Positions 9,472-22,208 are shown, numbered from the stretch's first letter. The stretch is DNA of 64,000 nt from Neoroseomonas alkaliterrae (GCF_014199195.1 NZ_JACIJE010000002.1:186001-250000); one strand, 5' to 3'. Numbers and translations are program-made. The notes: generated by a model from the sequence alone, not told the origin.

Positions 9472-9885
9472 TTGGCGGACGTGATCATCGACATCGGCGG
9501 CGAGATCTTCGAGGCCTTCTACGAGACCAAGGACGCGCCCAGGACGGTCGCGCGCTTCCGCACCTTCGTCCCCTACAGCAACCGCATCATCCATGTGCGC
9601 TGGTCGGGCGAGGCCTGCTGGATCCCGATGGGCGATTTCGACCTCGGCATCGGCTTCGAGAACGCCACCTCCTACCCCGCGCCCGGGCAGGTCATCGTCT
9701 ATCCGGGCGGGGTCAGCGAGACCGAGATCCTGGTCGCCTATGGCCCGACCTGCTTCGCCTCCAAGGCCGGGCAGCTCGCCGGCAACCATGTGCTGACCAT
9801 CCGCGAGGGGCTTGATCGCCTCGCCGTCGTCGGCCGTTCGGTGCTGTGGGACGGCGCCAAGCCGATCACCTTCCGCCCCGCCTGA
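9472..9885 (+). CDS. DUF3830 family protein
   Basis: A 137-residue protein matching the DUF3830 pattern I recall: the segments HVRWSGEACWIP, ENATSYPAPGQ, YPGGVSETEIL and SSKAGQLAGNH-like (here ASKAGQLAGNH) are its signature. The family is thought to have a cyclophilin-like beta-barrel, and no reaction is established. The start is TTG at 9472 with CGGAG upstream. It lies between a hydroxyacid dehydrogenase and a CnbZ-like protein, so a part in the same catabolic route is likely. Confidence 0.82.
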   Translation: MADVIIDIGGEIFEAFYETKDAPRTVARFRTFVPYSNRIIHVRWSGEACWIPMGDFDLGIGFENATSYPAPGQVIVYPGGVSETEILVAYGPTCFASKAGQLAGNHVLTIREGLDRLAVVGRSVLWDGAKPITFRPA

Positions 9886-9951
9886 CGCGCCGGGGCTTGC
9901 CGCCTCCCATCCCGCCCCGCACCATCGCCCGGTGCGAGCGGGAGGGGATGC

Positions 9952-10707
9952 ATGAGCGGGACCATCAGCGTGCCGGAGGGCGGTTTCCGCTTCATCCCGG
10001 CGGTCTATCAGTACAGCGGCGGCGTCGCGGCCGAGCCCGGCTTCACGCTCGAGCGCGTCCGCTTCGCCGAACCGGTGCCGCTGATGCAGGGCTTCGCCCG
10101 CATCGCCGAGGTGCTGGAATCCGCGGGCCGGCCCAAGGCTGCCTTCGCCGCCTGCGAGTTGCGCTCGCCCGCCCCCTTCACCGAGGAGGGTTTCGCCGCC
10201 TTCAACAGGGTCTATGGCGGCGTGCTGCAGGAATGGGGCATCTTCCGCGACGGGCGGAACCCCGTGGCCCGCAGCAATGTCTGCCCGGACATCGCCCCGC
10301 CCGCCGAGCCCTGCTTCCATGCCTTCGTGTTCACCGTGCCGGATGCCGGCGCCGCGCCGTCCTTCGCCGTGGCGGGCAGCGGCGAATCCGCGGAGGGCAA
10401 GGGCGACTACCGCAGCAACACGGTGGCGTTGGGCGATGTCTCGCCGGCCGGGATGCTCGCCAAGGCGCGCTGGGTGCTCGGGGAGATGGAGCGCCGGATG
10501 GGCCTGCTCGGCGCCGGCTGGGCGGCCACGACCGGGGTGCAGGCCTATACCGTGCACGACATCCATCCCTTCCTGGCGACGGAGATCGTGGCGCGAGGCG
10601 CGGCCCGGCACGGGCTGACCTGGCAGTTCTGCCGCCCGCCGGTGGTGGACCTGGAGTTCGAGATGGATTGCCGCGGGCTATGGCGGGAGACCGTGCTGCC
10701 GCGGTGA
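9952..10707 (+). CDS. CnbZ-like protein (2-amino-5-chloromuconate deaminase family)
   Basis: A 251-residue protein that I recognise, from memory, as resembling CnbZ, the 2-amino-5-chloromuconate deaminase of chloronitrobenzene degradation. Conserved-looking stretches are FRFIPAVYQYSGGVAAEPGF, ACELRSPAPF, NPVARSNVCP, AGSGES and TVHDIHPFL. The fold appears related to RidA-type enamine/imine deaminases. ATG 9952 follows a GGGAGGGG ribosome site. It closes the plus-strand run. No ring-cleavage genes are nearby, so the true substrate is probably another 2-aminomuconate-like or enamine compound. Confidence 0.7.
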   Translation: MSGTISVPEGGFRFIPAVYQYSGGVAAEPGFTLERVRFAEPVPLMQGFARIAEVLESAGRPKAAFAACELRSPAPFTEEGFAAFNRVYGGVLQEWGIFRDGRNPVARSNVCPDIAPPAEPCFHAFVFTVPDAGAAPSFAVAGSGESAEGKGDYRSNTVALGDVSPAGMLAKARWVLGEMERRMGLLGAGWAATTGVQAYTVHDIHPFLATEIVARGAARHGLTWQFCRPPVVDLEFEMDCRGLWRETVLPR

Positions 10708-11008
10708 GGGGACGGCGTTAGGGCCGGACGTCCTTTTCCGGTTCCGAACCCGTCGGTTTCCCTGGCCGAGCCTGGGCGCATCGTCGTGCGCCCTCGGCAG
10801 GCCGCCGCGTTGATGCGGGCGGCGCGTCGGGACACCCCATGAGAGTCGCGCGCCGGGGCGGCCGAGGCACAGGCTGAACCCCTGGTGCGCGAGCGCCCAC
10901 AACCATAGGTCGCATTCCTTTCACGCCTGCCCACGCGCCATGGATCTTGCCATCGTTCCGGCAGGAGATTGTATGGAGCGCTTGCGCGATAGAAGGGAGC
11001 CTCAGGGA
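10708..11008. other. Intergenic stretch without a gene
   Basis: No coding frame of merit. Near its right end TTGCCA (10947-10952), a 17-base spacer and TGTATG (10970-10975) could be the promoter of the following gene. Confidence 0.4.
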
Positions 11009-11994
11009 ATGACTGCCACCCGCAGCCGTGTTGCCGGATGCCTTCTCCTGGGCGTCCTCGCGGCACCCGCCGCGGCGGTGCCGATCACCTTCAGCTACAC
11101 GGGCGGCTTCCAGAGCCTCACGCTGACCGAGCCGGGCGACTACCGCATCGTCGCCGCGGGCGCGGCCGGGGGCGGCCCACTGGGCGGCTTCGGCGCCCGG
11201 GCCGAGGGCATCTTCACCCTCAACGGCACCGAGACGCTCTCCATCATCGTGGGCGGGCGCGGCGATTACAGCCAGACGCTGGGCTATGCCGGCGGCGGCG
11301 GCGGCAGCTTCGTCTTCCTTCCGGGGCCCACACCCATCCCCCTCGTGGTCGGCGGCGGCGGCGGCGGGCAGGGGTATCAGCAGCCCAACCCCGCTCCGTC
11401 CTCGATCGGACGCGACGCCTCGCTCACGCCCTCCGGCACGGCGGGGAACGGCCTGCCGACCTCCACGCCCGGCACGGGCGGGGGGGGCGGGCGGCACGGC
11501 CGGCTTCGGCGGCACCATCTCGGCCAACTTCTCCAGCACGAGCCCCATCGGCCTCTCTCCGAATGCGGGCGGCGGCGGCGGCTTCTACGGTCCCGGCGAG
11601 GTGGGCCCCTTCCTCCCGAGCGTCTCCACCACCCTGAACAACACCGCGGTGAATCGGAACGGCGACGCGGCGATCGCCACGGCGCGGGGCGGGATCGGCG
11701 GCGGGGTCATCCCCGATGTGGGTTCGGCGGCGGCGGCGCGGGTGGCGGGCAGGGCTTCAACGGCGGCGGGGGCGGGGGCTTCAGCGGCGGCGGCGGCTCC
11801 TTCGTGAACGACTTCTTCGGCGGCTACATCCGAACAGCACCTCGCTCAGCCTGCTCACCGAGCGGGGCCACGGCTTCGTGACGATCGAGTTCCTCGGGCG
11901 CGGCGGCGGACAGGCGGCGGTGCCGGCCCCTGGCCGGCTCGCCATGCTGGCGGTGGCGTTGCTGGGTTTCGCGTCGGTCCGGCGCCGCGCCTGA
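11009..11994 (+). pseudogene. Glycine-rich secreted protein with PEP-CTERM-like tail, three frameshifts
   Basis: The gene starts at ATG 11009 with a signal peptide ending near APAAA and continues as a very Gly-rich extracellular protein. The frame must shift three times to stay coding. At the eight-G run 11480-11487 one G is extra. Near 11719-11721 a G is missing (GTGGGTTCG). Near 11830 a base is missing (ATCCGAACAGC). The last segment reads ...LSLLTERGHGFVTIEFL, then a short linker and a C-terminal VPAPGRLAMLAVALLGF followed by Arg residues. That matches a PEP-CTERM sorting signal: VP-x-P motif, hydrophobic helix, basic end. Reconstructed length is about 328 residues. The errors may be real decay or sequencing errors in G runs. 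Confidence 0.7.
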
Positions 11995-12644
11995 GGCGCC
12001 GTCGCTGCGCCGTAGCAGCCGGCTCGACCGTGGCCTGGAGAGCTCGGTCGAACCGGGGTGCGCTGCGCGATTTGCCTGGGGAAGTGCGGCCGCCGCGTTA
12101 TTGCGGCGATCTTCACGGCGGGCTTCCCGGTGGGTGGCTGGCTCAGGCGAGCGGATGATGGAATCGCCATGTTGGCCGTGGGTGGTGCCGTGGATCGGCC
12201 AAGTCGTCGAGCAGCGCCTCGTGGCGCTCGCCTGCGCAGCGTGCCAGTCGGTCCGGATGGCGACCTGCACGATGGCGGAGGCGATGCGGCGCGGCGCGTT
12301 CGCGCGCCATACGGCGGAAGGCGGCGTGGCCGGGGCGCGGTGTCCGGGGCCTTGCGCGTGCCCCGTGCCCACGCAGGCGAAGCGACCCCGCCGGTAGACA
12401 TACGCCCACCCGTCGCCTGAAACGACGTTGATGGGCCGGGTCATGCGGTCCGGTTCGCGCTCACGGGAGGTCGGGCTGCATGCGCCCGAAGAGATATCCA
12501 CGGGAATGCTGAACGAGATGTTGCACGCGCCCGGTCATCCGTGCCGTCTCCGGTCGGCGGGACGGCGGGATGTGACCCGCTGGTGTGTCCCGCTCAGGTT
12601 CGCCGGAGCAACGACCGCTGCGGATGACTGGGAATCCCGAGGGG
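11995..12644. other. 650-base stretch without a convincing gene
   Basis: Open frames exist on both strands, the longest on the minus strand ending at 11824. Their composition is Arg/Ala/Pro-rich in the manner of shadow frames, no start has a good ribosome site, and no known family is recognisable. A short lost gene cannot be excluded on the minus strand around 12160-12480. Confidence 0.4.
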
Positions 12645-12718
12645 TGGCTGGGGGACCTGGATTCGAACCAAGGCTGCCCGGGTCAGAGCCGGGAGTTCTA
12701 CCGCTAAACTATCCCCCA
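12645..12718 (-). tRNA. tRNA-Gln (anticodon CTG)
   Basis: A 74-base tRNA including the encoded CCA. Acceptor TGGGGGA pairs with TCCCCCA, discriminator G. The anticodon stem CCCGG/CCGGG encloses CTCTGAC (anticodon CTG, reads CAG). The T loop is GGTTCGAATCC. The U1-A72 acceptor end is typical of bacterial tRNA-Gln. Confidence 0.95.
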
Positions 12719-12748
12719 AGCGGTGACGGCCATCGGCCGGGGTCGCGC

Positions 12749-12776
12749 ATGTAGCATCCTCGCCCGCGCGGTTCAA
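12749..12776 (-). promoter_or_regulatory. Probable sigma-70 promoter of tRNA-Gln
   Basis: On the minus strand, TTGAAC (12776-12771), a 16-base spacer and CTACAT (12754-12749). The -10 box ends 31 bases before the tRNA 5' end, leaving room for a short leader. Confidence 0.55.
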
Positions 12777-12874
12777 CACCATCCGGGGCGGCATGGAAAC
12801 CGCTTGCTCCGCGCCCCACATCTCCGGATCATTCGCTACTGGCCCGCGATCTGCGCCGCCGGCCCGGACCCAGG

Positions 12875-13936
12875 ATGACCGAGAGCACCGCACGCGACAC
12901 CCCGACCAGCCCGCCCGTGATGGCGGTTTCGGCGGGCGCGCGCACCGAGCACGCGCAGGGCATCTTCGCCGCGCTTGACCTCGGGACCAACAACTGCCGC
13001 CTGCTGGTGGCCGCCCCGACCGCAACCGGCTTCCGCGTGGTGGATTCCTTCAGCCGCATCGTCCGCCTTGGCGAGGGGCTCGCGCAGACCGGGCGGCTCG
13101 CCGACAGCGCCATGGAGCGGGCGGCAACCGCCTTGCAGGCCTGCGCCGACAAGCTGATGCGCCGGCCCGTCCGGCGCTTCGAGGCGGTGGCGACCGAGGC
13201 CTGCCGGCGCGCCGCCAATGGCCGCGCCTTCCTCGCCCGGATCGCGGCCGAGACGGGGCTGCACCTGCGCGTCATCTCGGCGCGCGAGGAAGCCGAGCTC
13301 GCGATGGAATCCTGCGCCCCGCTGCTCGAGCCCGGGGACCGGCGGGCGCTGCTGTTCGACATCGGCGGCGGCAGCACCGAGATCGCCTGGATCCGCGTGC
13401 CCTGCGCGCCGGGCGCGCCGCCCGAACTGATCGGCTACCTCTCCCTCCCGCTCGGCGTCGTCACGCTCGCCGAGCGCGCGGGGCAGGACTGCTTCACCGA
13501 GCGCGGCTTCTGCGAGGTGGTCGAGGAGGTGGCCGCGCATCTGGCGGAGTTCGACCGCATCCACCGGATCGGCCAGGAGATCCGCGCGGGCGGGGTGCGG
13601 CTGATGGGCACCTCCGGCACCGTGACCACGCTCGCCGGCGTCGCGATGGCCCTGCCGCGCTACCGCCGGCCGCTGGTGGACGGCAAGACGCTCGATTGCG
13701 GCGCGGCGGACCTCGCGCTCGGGGACCTCTTCGCCCTGGGGCGGGAAGGGCTGGCGCAGCATCCCTGCGTGGGGCCCGAGCGGGTCGAGTTCGTGCTGCC
13801 GGGCTGCGCCGTCTATGCCGCGATCCGGCGGGTCTGGCCGACGCCCCGCATCACTGTGGCGGACCGCGGCCTGCGGGAAGGGATGCTGACCCGCATGATG
13901 CGCGCCGAGCGCGGGCCGCGCCGCCGCGCCCGTTGA
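12875..13936 (+). CDS. Ppx/GppA phosphatase family protein
   Basis: A 353-residue protein of the actin-like ASKHA fold that hydrolyses polyphosphate or pppGpp. Phosphate-binding motifs are visible: ALDLGTNNCRLLV near residues 33-45, SAREEAELA near 135, and the second phosphate loop LFDIGGGSTEI near 155-165. It is the short form without the HD domain found in E. coli Ppx. The gene lies 10 bases upstream of rlmE and probably shares its transcript, a pairing I recall from other alphaproteobacteria. Polyphosphatase and guanosine-pentaphosphatase activity cannot be told apart from sequence. Confidence 0.92.
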   Translation: MTESTARDTPTSPPVMAVSAGARTEHAQGIFAALDLGTNNCRLLVAAPTATGFRVVDSFSRIVRLGEGLAQTGRLADSAMERAATALQACADKLMRRPVRRFEAVATEACRRAANGRAFLARIAAETGLHLRVISAREEAELAMESCAPLLEPGDRRALLFDIGGGSTEIAWIRVPCAPGAPPELIGYLSLPLGVVTLAERAGQDCFTERGFCEVVEEVAAHLAEFDRIHRIGQEIRAGGVRLMGTSGTVTTLAGVAMALPRYRRPLVDGKTLDCGAADLALGDLFALGREGLAQHPCVGPERVEFVLPGCAVYAAIRRVWPTPRITVADRGLREGMLTRMMRAERGPRRRAR

Positions 13937-13946
13937 AGGAGAGAGC

Positions 13947-17134
<3,188 letters not shown>

Positions 17135-17194
17135 GGGCGCTTCCGGCGCGGCGCGGGATCGGCCATCCTCGCCGGAGTGCGAAGGAAGGCCGTC

Positions 17195-17872
17195 ATGCCC
17201 ACGCCTGAAGCCGTCGTGTTCGACGCCTATGGGACGCTGCTCGATGTCAATGCCGCGATGGAGGGCCACGCGGCGCGGCTGGGCGAGCGCTGGCCGGCGC
17301 TGGCCGCGGAATGGCGGGCCAAGCAGCTCGAATACACCTGGGTGCGCAGCCTGACCGGTGCGGCGATGCACGAGGATTTCTGGCTCTGCACGCGCGATGC
17401 GCTCGCGGTGGTGCTGGCGCGGCACGGCATCGCCGACGAGGCGCTCGCCAAGGGGCTGATGGAGGCCTACCGCACCCTGCCGGCCTATCCCGAGGTGCCG
17501 GGCGTGCTCGCGGCGATCCGCGCCCGCGGCATTCCGGTCGCGATCCTGTCCAACGGCACGCCGGGCATGCTGGAGGCGGCGGTGAAGGCCGCCGGCATCG
17601 CCGGGCTGGTGGACGAGATCCTCAGCGTCGAGGAGGTCGGCGTGTTCAAGCCCGACCCGCGCGTCTACCGGCTAGCGATGCGGCAGTTCGGCTGCGAGCC
17701 GGAGGATCTGGTCTTCGTCTCGGGCAATGCCTGGGACGCCCAGGCGGCGCTCGCGGCCGAGATGCGCGTGGTGCGCGTGAACCGCACGGGCGCGCCGGAC
17801 GAATACGGCCTCGCCGCGGCGGGCGTGCCGGACATCGCGGATCTTTCCGGCCTCGAAGCCCTGCTGGCGTGA
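17195..17872 (+). CDS. Haloacid dehalogenase type II (HAD hydrolase)
   Basis: A 225-residue HAD-superfamily protein matching L-2-haloacid dehalogenase. The nucleophile is D10 in VFDAYGTLLDV, the second motif is ILSNGTP, the lysine motif is KPDPRVY, and the last motif SGNAWDAQAA replaces the DD of phosphatases with the S-x-N-x-x-D pattern of dehalogenases. ATG 17195 is preceded by AAGGAAGG. The stop overlaps the GTG of the next gene. The natural substrate may not be a haloacid. Confidence 0.88.
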   Translation: MPTPEAVVFDAYGTLLDVNAAMEGHAARLGERWPALAAEWRAKQLEYTWVRSLTGAAMHEDFWLCTRDALAVVLARHGIADEALAKGLMEAYRTLPAYPEVPGVLAAIRARGIPVAILSNGTPGMLEAAVKAAGIAGLVDEILSVEEVGVFKPDPRVYRLAMRQFGCEPEDLVFVSGNAWDAQAALAAEMRVVRVNRTGAPDEYGLAAAGVPDIADLSGLEALLA

Positions 17873-19194
17873 CGCCCGCGGCCCGTGTCGCCGCCGCGAT
17901 CGAGCTGGTCGCGGCGCTCGAGGAGCAATGCTTCGCGCCCGGTGCGCGACGCCGCCCGGCCGATGCGGTGGCGAGCGACTTCTTCCGCGCGCGCCGCTTC
18001 ATCGGCGGCGGCGACAGGCGCGAGGTGTCCGGGCAGGCCTGGGCGGTGGTGCGGCAGCGCATGCGCCTCGGCTGGCATCTGGCGCGCGTCGGCGTCGCGC
18101 CGACGGCGCGGCTGCTCGTGCTCGCCCGGATGCTGCTGGAGGCGGGGATGCCGCGCCAGGCGGCGGAGGCGGCCTTCGACGGCTCGCGCTATGGCCCGCC
18201 GGCGCTCGACCAGGCGGAACGGCGGGTGGCGGCGGCACTGGCCGGGCGGAGCCTGCTGGACGAGGCGATGCCCGAGGCGGTCCGGCTGAACCTGCCGGAC
18301 TGGCTGCTGCCGGCCTTCGCCGCGCGCTTCGGCGACCGGCTGGCCGAGGAGGCCGCGGCGCTGGAGGCCGAGGCGCCGCTCGACCTCAGGGCCAACCTGC
18401 TCAGGACCGACCGCGACGGCGCGGCGCGCGCCCTCGCGGCCGAGGGGGTGGTCACGGTGCCGACGCCCTTCTCCCCCTGGGGCCTGCGCATACCCGAGCG
18501 GCGCCCCGTCACCGGCACCGCCGCCTACCGGGAGGGGCTGGTCGAGGTGCAGGACGAGGGCAGCCAGCTGATCGCGCTGCTCGCCGATGCGCGGCCCGGG
18601 ATGCGGGTCGCGGATTACTGCGCCGGGGCGGCGGGCAAGACGCTCGCGATGGCGGCGACGATGGGCAATTGCGGGCGGATCACGGCCTGCGACACCTCGG
18701 CCCCGCGGCTGGAGGGCGCCGCCCGCCGCCTCCGGCGCGCAGGCGTGGACAATGCCGAGCGGCATCTGCTCGTGCCCGGGGACCGCTGGGCGAAGCGGCG
18801 CGCGCGCAGCTTCGACCGGGTGCTGGTGGACGCCCCCTGCACCGGGACCGGCACCTGGCGGCGCAACCCGGATGCGCGGCTGCGGACGCGGCCCGAGGAC
18901 CTCGCCGAGCTTGTCGCATTGCAGCATGACATCCTGGCGAGGGCCGCAGAATTGGTGCGTCCGGGCGGGAGGCTGATCTACGCTACCTGTTCGCTGCTGC
19001 CGCAGGAGAACGAGGAGCAGATGGAACGCTTCCTGGCGCGCGGCCCCGGCTTCGCGCCGGTGCCGCTCGGAGCCCTCTGGGCCGCGCTGGTGCCCGGCGC
19101 GCCGCCGCCCTGCGCCGGGCCGTGGCTGAGCCTCTCGCCAGGCCGGCACGGGACGGACGGCTTCTTCTGCGCGGTGCTGGAGCGGGCGGCGTGA
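17869..19194 (+). CDS. RsmB/NOP-family RNA (cytosine-5) methyltransferase
   Basis: A 441-residue protein starting at GTG 17869, overlapping the HAD stop by 4 bases (GTGA). The N-terminal region is helical and NusB-like. The C-terminal domain is a SAM methyltransferase with motif I VADYCAGAAGKTLAMA and the two catalytic cysteines of m5C RNA methyltransferases: C324 in APCTGTG (motif IV) and C374 in ATCS (motif VI). It is probably an RsmB-like 16S rRNA methyltransferase. The target base is not provable from sequence. Confidence 0.9.
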   Translation: MTPAARVAAAIELVAALEEQCFAPGARRRPADAVASDFFRARRFIGGGDRREVSGQAWAVVRQRMRLGWHLARVGVAPTARLLVLARMLLEAGMPRQAAEAAFDGSRYGPPALDQAERRVAAALAGRSLLDEAMPEAVRLNLPDWLLPAFAARFGDRLAEEAAALEAEAPLDLRANLLRTDRDGAARALAAEGVVTVPTPFSPWGLRIPERRPVTGTAAYREGLVEVQDEGSQLIALLADARPGMRVADYCAGAAGKTLAMAATMGNCGRITACDTSAPRLEGAARRLRRAGVDNAERHLLVPGDRWAKRRARSFDRVLVDAPCTGTGTWRRNPDARLRTRPEDLAELVALQHDILARAAELVRPGGRLIYATCSLLPQENEEQMERFLARGPGFAPVPLGALWAALVPGAPPPCAGPWLSLSPGRHGTDGFFCAVLERAA

Positions 19195-19745
19195 TCAGCA
19201 TCCGCCGCGCGCGCCCGGCCGATGCGCCGGCGATCGGGGAGATCCACGCGCAGGTGTGGCGCTCCAGCTATGCCGGCATCCTGCCCGCGGCCTATCTCGC
19301 GGGCCTCTCCGCCCCGCGGCTGGCGGGCTTCTACCAGCGCGCGGTGCTCGACCGGCGGGAGGCCCATGCGGTCTTCGTCGCGGTGGCGAACGGGCCGGAG
19401 GGGCAGGGCGTGGTGGGCTTTGCCTCGGGCGGCCGGGCGCGGCGGCCGGGCATCGCCGATGGCGAGGTCGAGACGCTTTACCTGCTCGATGACTGGCGCG
19501 AGCGCGGCGCGGGGCGGCGGCTGATGCGCGCGATGGGGGCGCATCTGCGCGCGGTGGGCTGCCGATCGGTGATGCTGTGGGTGCTCGCGGAGAATCCGTC
19601 GCGCTGGTTCTACCGGCGCCTCGGCGGGCGGGAGGCGGCGCGCGAGGCGATCCGCGTCGGCGGGCAGGAGGTGGTGCAGGCCGCCTTCGTCTGGGACCCG
19701 ATCGAGAGCCTGCTCGCGGCGACCGCCCCGGCGGGGGAAAGGTAA
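19191..19745 (+). CDS. GNAT family N-acetyltransferase
   Basis: A 184-residue acyl-CoA-dependent acetyltransferase from GTG 19191, overlapping the previous stop by 4 bases (GTGA). The acetyl-CoA loop is RERGAGRRLM near residue 103, preceded by the beta-4 strand VETLYLLDDW and followed by ENPSRWFYRRLGG, all typical. The acceptor is unknown. It lies between the methyltransferase and guaA and is probably co-transcribed. Confidence 0.88.
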   Translation: MISIRRARPADAPAIGEIHAQVWRSSYAGILPAAYLAGLSAPRLAGFYQRAVLDRREAHAVFVAVANGPEGQGVVGFASGGRARRPGIADGEVETLYLLDDWRERGAGRRLMRAMGAHLRAVGCRSVMLWVLAENPSRWFYRRLGGREAAREAIRVGGQEVVQAAFVWDPIESLLAATAPAGER

Positions 19746-19826
19746 CGCTGGCCCGATCGGCGGGCGATGCGCGGCCGGGCGGATCGCGCGTCTTGCCCCC
19801 GCGGCGGCGGTATGCTTCACGCCGCC

Positions 19827-21407
19827 ATGGCCGACCCGAATCCGAACACCGCCGCCCGGCACGAGCATGTGCTGATCCTCGACTTCGGCAGCCAGGTGAC
19901 GCAGCTCATCGCGCGCCGCCTGCGGGAATCCGGGGTCTATTGCGAGATCTGGCCCTTCAACAACGCGCCCGAGGCGCGCATCCGCGCATTCGCGCCCAAG
20001 GGGATCATCCTCTCCGGCGGGCCGGCGAGCGTGACGGAGGGCGAGAGCCCGCGCGCGCCGGATTGCGTCTTCACCCTCGGCGTGCCGGTGCTCGGCATCT
20101 GCTACGGGCAGCAGACCATGGCCGCGCAGCTCGGCGGCGCGGTCGAGCCGCATGAGCACCGCGAATTCGGCCGCGCCTTCGTCGAGGTGGTGGCCGACAG
20201 CGCGCTGACCAGGGGCGTCTGGGCGCCCGGCGCGCGCGAGCAGGTCTGGATGAGCCACGGCGACCGGGTGACGCGACTGCCCGAGGGCTTCCGCCCGGTC
20301 GCCGTCAGCGAGGGCGCGCCCTTCGCCGCCATCGCCGACGATGCGCGCCACTTCTACGGCGTGCAGTTCCACCCCGAGGTGGTGCACACGCCGCATGGCG
20401 CCGCGCTGCTGAAGAACTTCACCCACGGCATCTGCGGCTGCTCCGGCGACTGGACGATGGGCGCCTTCCGCGCCGAGATGATCGCGCGCATCCGCGCCCA
20501 GGTCGGCAAGGGGCGTGTGGTCTGCGGGCTCTCGGGCGGCGTGGATTCCTCGGTCGCGGCGGTGCTGATCCATGAGGCGATCGGCGACCAGCTCACCTGC
20601 ATCTTCGTGGACCACGGGCTGATGCGCGCGGGCGAGGCGGAGCAGGTCGTCCGTACCTTCCGCGACCGCTTCAACATCCGCCTGGTGCATCGCGACGCCT
20701 CGGACCTGTTCCTCGGCCAGTTGAGCGGCGTGACGGACCCGGAGGTGAAGCGCAAGACCATCGGGCGGCTGTTCATCGAGGTGTTCGAGGAGGAGCAGAA
20801 CAAGCTCGGCGGCGCGGATTTCCTCGCCCAGGGCACGTTGTATCCGGACGTGATCGAGAGCGTCTCCGCCACCGGCGGCCCCTCCGTCACCATCAAGTCG
20901 CACCACAATGTCGGCGGCCTGCCGGAAGGGATGCGCATGCGCCTCGTCGAGCCGCTGCGCGAATTGTTCAAGGACGAGGTGCGGGAACTGGGGCGCGAAC
21001 TCGGCATCCCCGAGGAGATCGTCGGCCGCCATCCCTTCCCGGGGCCGGGGCTTGCCATCCGCATCCCCGGCGAGGTGACGCGCGAGAAGGCGGACCTGCT
21101 GCGCAAGGTGGACACGATCTTTCTCGAGGAGATCCGCAACGCCGGCCTCTACGACGCGATCTGGCAGGCCTTCGCGGTGCTGCTGCCGGTCCGCACCGTG
21201 GGCGTGATGGGCGATGGCCGCACCTACGACCAGGCCTGCGCCCTGCGGGCGGTGACGAGCACCGACGGCATGACGGCGGACGTCTACCCCTTCGACATGG
21301 GCTTCCTGACGCGCACGGCGAACCGCATCGTCAACGAGGTGCGCGGCATCAACCGCGTGACCTACGACATCACCTCGAAGCCGCCCGGCACGATCGAGTG
21401 GGAGTGA
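19827..21407 (+). CDS. guaA: GMP synthase (glutamine-hydrolysing) GuaA
   Basis: A 526-residue enzyme aminating XMP to GMP. The N-terminal class I amidotransferase has the nucleophile C92 in GICYGQQ and the His-Glu pair in VQFHPEVVH. The ATP pyrophosphatase domain has the PP-loop SGGVDSS (236-242). The C-terminal dimerisation domain ends in KPPGTIEWE, the invariant tail. The start at MADPN gives the E. coli-like length; MLHAAM at 19812 is a close alternative. No strong ribosome site is visible for either. Confidence 0.98.
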   Translation: MADPNPNTAARHEHVLILDFGSQVTQLIARRLRESGVYCEIWPFNNAPEARIRAFAPKGIILSGGPASVTEGESPRAPDCVFTLGVPVLGICYGQQTMAAQLGGAVEPHEHREFGRAFVEVVADSALTRGVWAPGAREQVWMSHGDRVTRLPEGFRPVAVSEGAPFAAIADDARHFYGVQFHPEVVHTPHGAALLKNFTHGICGCSGDWTMGAFRAEMIARIRAQVGKGRVVCGLSGGVDSSVAAVLIHEAIGDQLTCIFVDHGLMRAGEAEQVVRTFRDRFNIRLVHRDASDLFLGQLSGVTDPEVKRKTIGRLFIEVFEEEQNKLGGADFLAQGTLYPDVIESVSATGGPSVTIKSHHNVGGLPEGMRMRLVEPLRELFKDEVRELGRELGIPEEIVGRHPFPGPGLAIRIPGEVTREKADLLRKVDTIFLEEIRNAGLYDAIWQAFAVLLPVRTVGVMGDGRTYDQACALRAVTSTDGMTADVYPFDMGFLTRTANRIVNEVRGINRVTYDITSKPPGTIEWE

Positions 21408-21410
21408 GGC

Positions 21411-21426
21411 GGCGCGCGGCCGCGCC
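21411..21426. terminator. Hairpin between convergent guaA and GST genes
   Basis: A 6-base stem GGCGCG/CGCGCC with a CGGC loop followed by TTCC, directly after the guaA stop. Weak by itself. Confidence 0.3.
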
Positions 21427-21441
21427 TTCCGCCGCGCGGCA

Positions 21442-22101
21442 TCAATCCCGGTCCGGCGCGCCGAGCGGAAAGTAGTGCCGGTAGGGCCGCGCCGCCTCCA
21501 CCACGCGGGCGAAGGAAGGCCGCGCGAGGAGCCGCGCGCGATAGGCGCGCAGCGCGCCATGGGCCTCGGGGATGGGATGGACCCAGTCGGCGTAGAAGAG
21601 GGCCGGCGCGGCGGCGCAATCGGCCAGGGTGAACTCCTCACCCGCCGCCCAGTCTCTTGCCGCGAGTTGCCCATCGAGCCAGGCATAGGCGCGACCAAGG
21701 CGCTCGCGCGCGATGGCAAGGCCCGCCTCGGTCGGCATCGGCAGACGGCCGATCGCCGCCTCCACGGCGACCTGCATCGATTCCATCACATGGAGGTCGA
21801 AGAAGCGGTCGAGGAAGCGCACCTCCAGCGCCGCCGCGGGCTCGGCCGGCAGGAGGCGCACGGGACCGGGATGGGCGATGGTGAGGTGCTCGATGATGAT
21901 GCTGGACTCGGCAATGGCGCGGTCGCCGTCGAGCAGCAGCGGGAACTTGCCCAAGGGCCACAGCCGCATCCATTCGGCCGCGTGCTCCGGAAAGGCCGGT
22001 TCGAGTTCGCGGAATGCGAAGGGCGTGGCGTTCTCGTGGAGCGCGACCAGCACCTTCTGCGTGTAGGAGGAGAAGGGGTGGCCGTAGAGCGCGAGCGTCA
22101 T
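21442..22101 (-). CDS. Glutathione S-transferase family protein
   Basis: A 219-residue cytosolic protein. The N-terminal thioredoxin-like domain is LALYGHPFSSYTQKVLVAL, with the glutathione-binding FPLLLDGDRAIAESSIIIEHL segment split across residues 53-72. The C-terminal domain is all helical, with the WLDGQLAARDW and FTLADCAAAPAL signatures. Substrate unknown. Divergent from the ArsC-like gene. Confidence 0.9.
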   Translation of the reverse strand: MTLALYGHPFSSYTQKVLVALHENATPFAFRELEPAFPEHAAEWMRLWPLGKFPLLLDGDRAIAESSIIIEHLTIAHPGPVRLLPAEPAAALEVRFLDRFFDLHVMESMQVAVEAAIGRLPMPTEAGLAIARERLGRAYAWLDGQLAARDWAAGEEFTLADCAAAPALFYADWVHPIPEAHGALRAYRARLLARPSFARVVEAARPYRHYFPLGAPDRD

Positions 22102-22208
22102 CGCGGGTTCCTTCGCGGTCAGGGGATGGTTGCGTGGGTCGCGGCGCGGATGGACGACGGGCGGGGCCTCGGCCAGGATCGCCGCCGCATCGCGCCGGAG
22201 AAACCGCC

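Noticed and set aside
11824-12501. 225-codon minus-strand frame downstream of the PEP-CTERM gene
   Set aside because: It overlaps the end of that gene, has no ribosome site, and no family is recognisable; kept only as a note on the stretch.
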